Shown: positions 55,307 through 64,000 of the stretch, one piece after another
Numbering within the stretch: the stretch's first letter is position 1
Layout of the letters: the number at the start of each line of letters is the position of its first letter
NCBI RefSeq assembly: GCF_005239225.2
Contig: NC_133300.1
Span: 2,323,875 to 2,387,874 of the forward strand
DNA: 64,000 nt
Source of the DNA: Populus alba
Taxonomy: Eukaryota > Streptophyta > Magnoliopsida > Malpighiales > Salicaceae
Direction of reading: 5' to 3'
Made by a program: the position numbers and the translations under genes
Notes under the pieces: generated by a model
Seen by the model: the letters and a program-made list of their open reading frames with translations, nothing else
Database searches by the model: none
What the model was told of the DNA's origin: nothing

Positions 55307-56674
55307 TTGTTAGTTGCTCCACCCCACATACCTAATCCTAGTAACTCACAACCTTACAAGAAAGATAAAGGCAAACGAGTTGTTAATGAAGTGTCTAAAG
55401 TGAGTTCTATGGTTAAGTGTACTAATTGTCTAGGTTTTGGTCATATCTCTTTAGATTGTACCTCTAAACCTTTAGTCATCCAAAAATATAAGGATCTATG
55501 TAAAGAGGAATATTGTAGTGTTGAAGTGTATGAGCCTAATCTTGAGGATTTTAGTGACCTTGATGATGAGGATGTGCAAGAAGAGGGACTTAACACTATG
55601 AGTCCACATGAGCTTGAGACTAAGGTTAAGAAAGAGTCTGATATGTCTGCTTTAATGGTGGAGGAAATTTTAGGAAACTCTTTAGTGGAACCGCCTATAG
55701 AGATGAGTATGGTTTTAGAAGAGTTTCATGATATTAGTCCTCCTAAACTACCTGATTCCTCATCCCACAGGCTTGGTGTCCAGGACATCATAAGTTTAGA
55801 GCAACATGTTGAACTTCTTGACTTCTTACCACATGCACGTGATGAGAAAGATGAAGATAATCCTAGGTTACTTGATTGTGTCCATACCATATCTACACAG
55901 GTTTCAGACAATGCTTGTCTCATTCCACACCCTCAATCATTTAGTGTTCATAGTTACAAACCTGAGGAACTGATAGAACACCTTCCCATATCCCCTCACA
56001 ATAGGATGTCTAAGTCAGCTGAGTCATTACCATGTAGGGTTCATAATTTGCATATTGAGATCATGAAACAAATTCAAGCAAGTAATGAACAATACAAATT
56101 TCGAGCTGATTTACTTAAGTATCATGATGCACTTAATGTTGGAGATTATTTCATGATACAGATTAGACCTGAACGGTGTCCTTTGGAAACCGAGCATAAA
56201 TTGCAAGTAAGTAGTGCTAGACCATTCAAAGTGTTGCAAATGATTGAATCAAATACTTATGTCATTAAATTGCCATTAAACTTTGATATTAGTTCTACTT
56301 TGAACATGAAAGACCTCAGTATTTATAAAATACAACTCATCCCTGATTCTCCTTTTGATACCCCTACCTCATTATCCATATCTTTGGCACAAAAGGAACA
56401 TATTAATGCTACTTTGAATGCACAAGTTGTTTTTACCAGGGATGGTGAACTTCAGCAAATCCCAGTATATGAATTCGACGACCAGATTCAGACTATACTT
56501 GGATTATCAGAGGAGCATCACAACAGCTTGATCCTTGTCATTGAGAGCATTATCGGAGCTGTCTTGACCTATACTCGACGGGGTCGAGTTCTTCCAACCC
56601 CGGGAGAATTGATGGGGACACCGAACCAGAAATATTATTTATGCACGCGTATGATCATAGACGATGGAGGATAG
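55307..56674 (+). pseudogene. Fused pol remnant: zinc knuckle, spacer, integrase C-terminal module
   Basis: The 455-codon open frame joins pieces of pol in frame: zinc knuckle KCTNCLGFGHISLDC near residue 38, an acidic spacer, a scrap like the RT entry (EEFHDISPPKLPD), and from residue 240 the integrase C-terminal region (EIMKQIQASNEQYKFRADLL, then GDYFMIQIRPER, SSARPFKVLQMIESNTYVIK). Protease DTG, RT YxDD and integrase D,D-E motifs are all absent. It runs on into the 3' LTR for its last 20 or so codons. Whether this fusion is made as protein is unknown. Confidence 0.82.
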
Positions 56675-57013
56675 TCCAAACCATTGAGAAATTGGGCTTT
56701 AACTTGTGTTTTGGGCTTAATTTATATGAACTTTTAGATGAGTTTTATTAATTTGTCTTTATTTTGTTGGGCTTGATTTAATTATTGTTAAGTATTTTAT
56801 TTAGTGAGCTATAAGCCCAATTGCTTATTGTAGTTAGGGTTTTAGTATAAATACCCTATTTTTCTAAATGTTAAGGGACTTTTGAATGATTAATGAAAAT
56901 TTGCAAGTTTTGCATCTCTCCAATCCCCCTCTCTTCCTCTTCTTAGCTTCTTTCTTTCTCTAAAGCTTCTTTCTTTTCTTTCTTTAATTCTTTTTTTTTG
57001 TTGTCCCGCGTCA
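56610..57013 (+). repeat. 3' LTR of the CNL2 gypsy element
   Basis: 404 bp; differs from the 5' LTR at GAACC(G/A)GAAAT and TTT(A/C)TCTAAAG. Preceded by a short purine stretch (CGGGAGAAT). Confidence 0.94.
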
Positions 57014-57018
57014 CTCAA

Positions 57019-57033
57019 CCTGACAAGAATCGG
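57019..57033 (+). pseudogene. CNL2 exon 1 remainder and splice donor
   Basis: CCTGACAAGAATCGG completes exon 1 (PDKNR), followed by the donor GTAAGC at 57034. In frame with 52677 once the element and one CTCAA are removed. Confidence 0.82.
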
Positions 57034-57931
57034 GTAAGCACAAGTTCTTGCACCTATAGACCTTGCTTCCTCATAAAATGTTTGTTTGTTTTTTTGTTTT
57101 GTTTTGTTTTTTTACTTTCATGTATGCTCTTTAGTCTGTAAACGAGGAAAAAATAATTTTAGGCATGGTTGTTGTCTTTTCTGTGAGTTTTAATTAAAGA
57201 GTATTCATTGTCATCTGGTTATCCTTTTCAATATATGGACTTATTCCAAAAAAGAGTATTCATTGTTATGCATGCAACTAATATCATTGGCTGTCTCTGG
57301 CGAAATTATGCTTGCAAAATCTCATTTATTAATTAGTTTTCTAGACATGGGCTTTGGATTTTTAAAAATCTGAATTATTTATATAAATTTTGTCAATTTT
57401 AATTAAATTATATATTTTTTATAAGAGCATAAATAATTTTTAATTGTTCTGAAAAAAAATAAGGGATATAAAATTGAATTGTATTTCAATATTTTTAATG
57501 ATGAATAATTAGGACTTGCGAGATTCAAAACCCATTATTATAAATATTAAATTTCTTAGTATTTATATATATAATAATCACCAAGAATTATGCCCTGATT
57601 TTTTGTTAGCACAATTAGACTCTGAAATGATATTTTATATATGAAAGCTTCGTATCTTTGTTTTAAATATTAAAAATAAATACTTTATTTTAATATAATA
57701 TAATAAGGGCTATGAAAATCACTAATGACATTTAATCACTATCTTTTTAAAACTTGAATTTTACTGCGTGCATTAAGTTAGCATCAACAATTGTAAATTC
57801 TTGAAAAAGATCTGTGGAAAGAAAACTTATTAATTCTCTAGATGTAAAAATCTTGAATGTTTATGTTTTGATATTATAAAATTATAATGTTTTCCTGAAT
57901 TCTATCTCATATATTTAGTCCACCATTGCAG
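57034..57931 (+). other. CNL2 intron
   Basis: 898 bp, GTAAGC to CACCATTGCAG, AT-rich with no inner gene. The acceptor side (TCTATCTCATATA to CCATTGCAG) matches the CNL1 acceptor at 3990-4025, confirming homology of the two genes. Confidence 0.75.
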
Positions 57932-60334
57932 CTAAGGGATCTGGTTCCATTAATAAATCCAGCTAATAGAAGGATGAAAGAGATGGAAGCAGAGTTGCAG
58001 AAGATCTATGAGAAGCTTGAACGTTTAGTTAAAGACAAGGGTGATCTGCGCCACATAGAAGGTACTGGTGGATGGAGAAAACAACTCCACTGGTTAATGA
58101 ATCTCGTGTATATGGAAGGGAAGCTGATACGGAAGCCATAATGGAGCACTTGTTGACACAACACAACACCGATGGCTCAAATTTATGTGCGGTTCCTATT
58201 GTGGGTATGGGCGGGATTGGTAAAACCACTCTTGCTCAGCTTATCTACAACGACAAAAGGGTAGATGAGTGCTTCGAGCTCAAAGCCTGGGTCTGGGCTT
58301 CTCAACAATTTGACGTCACCAGGATTATTAAGGATATTATTAAGAAGATCAAAGCAAGTACTTGCCCCACCAAAGAACCAGATGAATCTCTAATGGAGGC
58401 AGTCAAAGGGAAGAAACTTCTACTTGTTCAAGATGACGCGTGGAACATTAAGTACAATGAATGGGAGAAACTACTTCTACCTTTGCGGTACGTATGTGGA
58501 GCAAGGAAGTAAGATTGTCGTGACAACACGGGATGAAGATGTAGCAAGAGTCACGCAAACTGTCATCCCCTCTCACCGCTTGAATGTAATAAGCTATGAA
58601 TATTGCTGGGAGTTGTTTGCAAGGGATGCATTTAGTAGTGTAAATTCTGAAGCAGTCTCACACTTGAAAGCATTTGGCAGAGAAATAGTGAGAAAGTGCA
58701 AAGGTTTACCGCTGGCTGCGAAAACTCTTGGGGGTCTTTTGCACTCCGTAGGAGATGTCAGGCAATGGGAGAAGATATCCAATAGCAGTATGTGGGGTTC
58801 GTCGAATGAAAACATCCCTCCAGCTCTAAAATTGAGCTATTATTATCTCCCTTCACACCTCAAACGTTGTTTTGCTTATTGTGCAATATTTCCCAAGGGT
58901 TATGAAATCGAGAAGCATAGATTAATCACTGAATGGATGGCACAAGGTTTTTTAGTCCAGCCCAGAGGCGTTGAGGAGATGGAAGAAATAGGTGAAAAAT
59001 ACTTTGATGATCTTGTCTCCAGGTCACTTTTCCGGCGATCAACTCGTTCTTTTTTCAGCATGCATGACCTCATAAGTGATTTAGCTGAATACGTGTCAGG
59101 AGAATTTTGCTTTAAGCTTGGTATTAATGAATCGGACTCTAGGTTGGAGGGTGAACATTCATGCTCGCTTCCAGGAAGGACTCGTTATTTATCAATCACT
59201 TCAGATAGCGGAGGACTTCGGATAATTCGTAGCATTCACGGAGTCCAACACTGGCGCACCTTGTTTCCACTTTATAATTTAAGGGAAGTTGATATTCAGG
59301 CACTGAATGACATCTTGCCAAATCTTAAGCGCTTGCGAATGCTATCTTTACGTTGCGAAATCTTTAGACATTTGCATATTTCTTCTCAGTTGATCAATTC
59401 CATTGGCAACTTGAAACATTTGCGGCACTTGGACCTTTCTTTCACCGGCATTGAAAGGTTACCTCAAAATGTGTGCACCTTGTACTATTTGCAAAGCTTA
59501 TTGTTAAAGGAGTGCCGACATCTCATGGAGTTGCCATCCAATATCTCCAACTTGGTCAACTTACAACATCTTGATATTGAAAAGACAAATTTGAAAGAGA
59601 TGCCACCAAAAATGGGGAAACTCACAAAGCTTCGAATTTTGGAATATTACTTCGTGGGAAACGATAGTGGGTCTAGCATGAAAGAGCTGGGGAAGCTCTC
59701 ACATATAAGGAAAAAGCTTTCTATTCGGAATCTCAGAGATGTTGCAAATGCTCAAGATGCTTTGGATGCCGATTTGAAGGGTAAGAAGAAGATTGAGGAG
59801 TTGGGGTTGATGTGGGATGGCAATACGGATGACACACGGCACGAGGGAGAAGTACTTGAGAGATTGGAGCCTTCTGAAAATGTGAAAGAGCTTGCCATTA
59901 ATGGTTACGGGGGTACAAGGTTTCCAGGCTGGCTTGGAAAGTCTTCTTTCTCAAATATGGTAAAGTAGACACTTTCTGGATGTAAGAACTGCATCGCCTT
60001 ACCACCACTGGGGCAACTGCCATCTCTTGAAGAGCTCCATATTGAAGGATTTGATGAAGTCGTGGCTGTTGGTCCTGAGTTCTATGGAAGTGACTCTTCG
60101 ATGGAGAATCCATTTAAATCCCTCAAAATATTAGAGTTCAAGGCGATGAAAAAATGGCAGGAATGGAAAACAGATGTAGCTGGTGCTTTCCCTCAACTTA
60201 GAGATCTCAACATATCATGTTGTCCCGAGTTAACAAGTGCCTTGCCTCTTCACCTTCCTTCTTTATCGATTATTGATATTGAAAAATGTCCGCAGCTTGG
60301 GGTCAGAGTTTGGAGGCGTGTAAGAAATTCATAA
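57932..60334 (+). pseudogene. CNL2 exon 2: NB-ARC and LRR, four lesions
   Basis: Reads LRDLVPLINPANRRMKEMEA onward. A 13-bp deletion at about 58076 (relative to CNL1, between two GAG triplets) shifts the frame. NB-ARC then follows: P-loop VGMGGIGKTT (58201-58230), RNBS-A VWASQQFDVTRI, kinase-2 LLLVQDDAWN (Q where L is usual), and a net 4-bp insertion near 58495-58505. Next come RNBS-B GSKIVVTTRDED, GLPL CKGLPLAAKTLGGLL, CFAYCAIFPKGYEIEK and MHD as FSMHDLISDLAEY (about 59060). LRRs include LKHLRHLDLSFTGIERLP and LVNLQHLDIEKTNLKEMP. A TAG at 59966-59968 interrupts VK/TLSGC. LRRs then continue and end abruptly at 60334 (RVWRRVRNS), far shorter than normal. Confidence 0.94.
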
Positions 60335-60644
60335 AATTAAAATGATAGTAAAAATAAATTTATTGTTAAAGTTATATTTGTTTGATATTTTATAGAATAT
60401 AATTTATTTATAATTGAATCTTAATCTGGATTGATATTGTAACAACTTCTCAACCGGAATAAAATAACAATCTTATGCTAACCGGAAAACAAAGTAATTA
60501 AATTTTTTCTAAGTCAACCATGTGACCATGGACATGTAATTTAGATAATTTTATAGAAAGGAAAGCAAAAACAAAACACAAAAACTAATTTCATAAAAAT
60601 TAAATATTAAAGAATAATTTTTTAAAAAAATATAATTTCTCTCA
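60335..60644. other. AT-rich non-coding DNA after CNL2
   Basis: No similarity to the LRR end of CNL1, so the CNL2 3' end was lost here. No gene seen. Confidence 0.5.
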
Positions 60645-62136
60645 TGAAGAAACCAAAATCAATAAAAAAACCCCTTACTGAGAGAAGAAACAACACACCT
60701 TCGCCTCATGAGTTCTCCATCGGTTTGTTCAAGAAAAAAAGAGACAAGAACTGCAGCATCACCACCTCCATCCTATCTTAGTAGCTTCTTCTTCTCTAAT
60801 GTGCCTACCTTTTTGGTTCTCACAAGTTCTATGCCTCCTCTCCCTCTTCTAAATCATGACTACAAGTGAAGAAAACAACTTTAATCCCACCCAAGAACAA
60901 TGCTCTAGTACCAAATTCGATAAGGGACAAAAAAGATTTAAGGTTGAAGAAGAGAGAAAAGAAGAAGAGGCCAAAAAAAGAAAAGAAAAGAAAAAGGCTT
61001 ATCAAATACTAAAATTTTAACTAGAGCAAGCACTTAAGCTTATAGCCCACTAAATAAAATACCCAACAATAATTAAATAAAACTCAACAAATAATGTATA
61101 AGTAATAAATTTCAACTAAAAATTCAAATAAATTAAATTAAAACATAAGCTAGAGCTTAATCTTTTTATGATTTGGACTACCATCTATCATCTATGATCA
61201 CATGAGTTAGTATCCCCACTATTTTTTAGTTTTTTTTTTTTTTTTTTTTGGTGGAAACAAAAAGAGGTGCATATATATGTTTTTGTTAGGAAAGAAAAAA
61301 AAATTCCTGCCCTAAAATAAGAAAAGGAAGGTTGCACCTAGGGGTTATCATTTGTTATTCGATTTGGTTTTTATAAAAAAAAGTAACCAAAATGGTTTTA
61401 AAAAAAAAATTGAAAACAAATCGAAAACCGGTTCAAATCGACTGGTTTTCATTTCGGTTCAGTTATTTTATATTAAAAAAAAACTATATTGTTTTTTGGG
61501 ATATTTTTGTAATTTTTAATAGGTTTTTTCATTTTGACTTGGTTTTTTTGATTTGGATTCGGTTCAGTTTGTTTTTTTCGGTTTCAGGCTTATAAAACCG
61601 AACTGCTCGGTATTTTAAAAATTCTAATCGGTTTAATTGGTTTTTTTTTATGGTTTAGTTTTTTCAGTTATTTTTTTTTAATTTTCTCAATTTAATCAGT
61701 TTTTTTGCTCATTTCTAATTGCACATTCAGCGTTTTAACCTTTAAGAAGAAGTGAAAAGAAAAGGTAGAAGCGAACATCATGATTATCCAAAATTCAATA
61801 TTTGATCCCTGGTCCAAGCAACAAATCCACAGCTATCACAGAGATCTTGTCCACTTCTTTTGCCTTCCTTCTCTTACTTTTCTAGTTATTTTTTCCTATT
61901 TCTTTCTACTTTCCTTTCAAGAGCTTCAGATTCTTATATTGTACAGAGACTTTGAGTCTAGTTTGTGAATTGTACCAAAAACATCCTTTATTCATTATTA
62001 AAGGTCTTCTCGTTAACAAAATAGAAAAACAAAGTGAAAAAAAAAAAAAAAGATTGGTTTCAATAGCAAATGCATAAGCAAAAAAATAATCAGATATGGA
62101 AACCATAAAGAGAGCAACGAAAGGACAAAAATCGAT

Positions 62137-62167
<31 letters not shown>

Positions 62168-63030
62168 ACTGAAAGAAGAAACAACACACCTTCGCCTCAT
62201 GTGTTCTCCATCGGTTTGTTCAAGAAAAAAAAGAGAACGGCAGCATCACCACCTCCATCCTTTTGGTTCTCACAAGTTCTATGCCTCCTCTCCCTCTTCT
62301 AAATCATGACTACAAGTGAAGAAAGCAACTCTAATCCCACCCAAGAACAATGCTTTAATATCAAATTCGATACGGGACAAAAAAAAATTAAAGTTAAAGA
62401 AGAGAGAAAAGAAAAGGAAGCCAGTGAAAAAAAAGAAAATGCTGATAAATACTAAAACTCTATGTAGAACAAGCAATTAAGTTTATAATCCATTAAATAA
62501 AATAATCAATAATAATTAAATCAAATCCAACAAATAATTAATGCTTAATTAATAATTTTCAACTAAAAGTTCAAATAAATTAAATTAAAACATAAACTAA
62601 AGCCCAATCTTTTAATGATTTGAACTACTCTGCATCATTTATGATCATATAAAAATATAAACAGTGTTTCAAATTTATATCCCCTCATTTTTTTGTCTTT
62701 GTTGGAAATAAAAGGAGGTGCATATGTTTTTGTTAGGCAAAATAAAACGTATTTCCTGCCCTAAAAAAAAAAAAAAAACAAGAAGGTTGCACGTTCAGCC
62801 TTTTAACCTTTAAGAAGTGAAAAGAACCGGTAGAAGCAGACACCAGGATTATCCAAAATGCTATATTTGATCCCCGGTCCAAGCAACAGATCCAGAGCTA
62901 TTACAGAGATCTTGTCCAATCCAGAGCAACAGATCAATTAGCTCTTACTTTTCTAGCTATTTTTTCTTTCTATGAGCTTCAAATTATTATATTGTACAGA
63001 GAATTTGAGTCTAGTTTTTTAACAGTTCAT
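60645..63030. repeat. Tandem duplication, about 1.5-kb unit
   Basis: Copy A 60645-61970 and copy B 62110-63030 share CCTTACTGAGAGAAGAAACA, CATCGGTTTGTTCAAGAAAA, TCTATGCCTCCTCTCCCTCT, ATTTGATCCCYGGTCCAAGC and TTATATTGTACAGAGA in order. No coding frame of note. Copy A is longer because of the insertion listed separately. Long A-runs at 62140-62162. Confidence 0.85.
61338..61724. mobile_element. MITE-like insertion in copy A of the tandem duplication
   Basis: 387 bp present in copy A and absent from copy B, flanked by TTGCAC at 61332-61337 and 61719-61724. Ends CTAGGGGTTATCA and, inverted, TTAGAAATGAGCA, a decayed inverted repeat. The inside is rich in GGTTCAGTTT/AACCGGTT motifs typical of a widespread non-coding plant repeat. 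Superfamily unknown. Confidence 0.65.
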
Positions 63031-64000
63031 AACCCTCGATTCATTTTGTGAATTTTCAAGGTGATGTTATAATTTCAAAAAACTATTTGCATGCACATAG
63101 TTACAGAAAATTTATCTCGATCATTAAATAATGTTTTTATCTCTTTCTAAAAACATTTAACCATTTAATTTATAAATACACAAAACATGTTTAAAAACCA
63201 ACTTTCACACCCTAAAATCAACACTTGTAATCATTGCTTGTATAATAATTCATCCCTATTTCTTAATTTCATACGTACTAATGCTGCCTAAGATTAATAT
63301 TAGAGATGCTATGTGTTAATGTAGTACATATGCTTTTGCAAAATCACGTTTGGGCTGGAGAAATGCTTTTGTTAATAAGTAAAAACCATCAAAATATATC
63401 AATTTAATTAAAAAAAGACATTAATTCGAAGTTTTTATATACAAAACATACTTTGAAAATCACTTTCAAATACAATGTACGAAAGCATATTGTCAAAGGC
63501 GTCCTCATAATTATATAAACAAATAATAATGAATCGAGAGGTGATAATGTTTATAAATTTCATAATGGTAATATCACATTAATTGAAAGATCTACTCAAC
63601 AATGATTTTAAAAGTTTTCCTTGATGAAAATGCCACGTCACTTAGCCAAGGAAATAGCCAGTATGGTATCTCCGGCGTCGCAGGGCAATTTTTAAAACTT
63701 ATTTATATTTAATTTTGTTGTAATTAAGCTAAATATTTTGTAGGAATTCTAATAATTTAAATTGTGGAGAATAAAATTATTTCTTTATTCAAAACTCCAT
63801 TTTTTTTTATTTTGACGAAAATATATTTTATATTAACAACATGGTTTGTTTTTTTTTTAAAAAAAAAATAACAAAACACCTTAAGTGATTTAAAAAGATA
63901 TTTATATAAGAATCCCAATTATTTAAATTCATAACCAAACATCCGTTTTCTTATCCATAAAATAAAAAATAAATATTTTTTAGAATAATTATAAGTAAAT
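63031..64000. other. AT-rich non-coding DNA to the end of the window
   Basis: No reading frame or repeat partner found. Confidence 0.5.

Larger units (their letters stand above)
52678..57013 (+). mobile_element. 4.3-kb gypsy LTR element with catalytic pol deleted, inside CNL2 exon 1
   Basis: LTRs 52678-53081 and 56610-57013 are both 404 bp and differ at only two bases that I can see, so the insertion is very recent. The PBS TGGTATCAGAGC starts at 53086. Inside are gag, a zinc knuckle and an integrase C-terminal module, but no protease, RT, RNase H or integrase core. TSD CTCAA. Confidence 0.94.

Noticed and set aside
1..64000. CRISPR arrays, operons, tRNA or rRNA genes
   Set aside because: This is plant nuclear DNA; the tandem repeats lack spacer structure, and I saw no convincing tRNA cloverleaf or rRNA sequence.

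Overview
This is nuclear DNA of a woody eudicot, most likely a poplar or willow relative (Populus/Salicaceae). The basis is AT-rich spacer with many T/A homopolymers, CC-NBS-LRR genes of poplar type, plant Ty1/copia and Ty3/gypsy elements, and MITE-like filler of a kind common in poplar scaffolds. The genus is inferred. Almost every coding stretch is a transposon or a broken gene; the only intact host-type reading frame I see (a LOG gene) lies inside a retrotransposon.

Layout. 1-1745: 3' end of a frameshifted copia element. 4026-5885 and 36287-36768: two halves of one CC-NBS-LRR pseudogene (CNL1), split within its LRR exon by a minus-strand copia element at 5886-36281 with a perfect 5-bp target duplication (AGCTG). 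That copia was originally about 4.9 kb. Four later insertions inflate it to 30.4 kb: a gag-only LTR element (8569-18569, TSD AGAAC), a defective Athila-like gypsy element carrying a full-length cytokinin-activating LOG reading frame (18779-28922, TSD AAAAC), a solo LTR of the gag-only family (29254-31306, TSD AGCAA), and a second, 3.3-kb minus-strand solo LTR (32647-35941, imperfect TSD). A 500-N gap at 27917-28416 lies in the 5' LTR of the Athila-like element and is flanked by the same sequence on both sides.

36800-52360 is a decayed, segmentally duplicated tract: three relics of CNL 5' ends, a truncated beta-tubulin pseudogene, two copies of a UBC27-like E2 pseudogene fragment joined to a gypsy integrase tail, and two copies of an A-rich repeat with strong palindromes. 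52363-60334 is a second CNL (CNL2). Its first exon is split by a young 4.3-kb gypsy element (52678-57013, TSD CTCAA) whose catalytic pol domains are deleted; the second exon has two small frameshifts, one nonsense codon and a truncated LRR. 60335-64000 is non-coding, with a 1.5-kb tandem duplication carrying a small MITE-like insertion.

The two most interesting signals are (1) the intact, same-strand LOG reading frame captured between the pol remnant and 3' LTR of a very young Athila-like element, and (2) a 31-nt hairpin with a fixed plan (7-bp stem, bulged A, 5-bp stem, GCCAGA-type hexaloop) that occurs four times in each of three related LTRs. Its stem sequences differ but mostly still pair, which suggests selection on structure.
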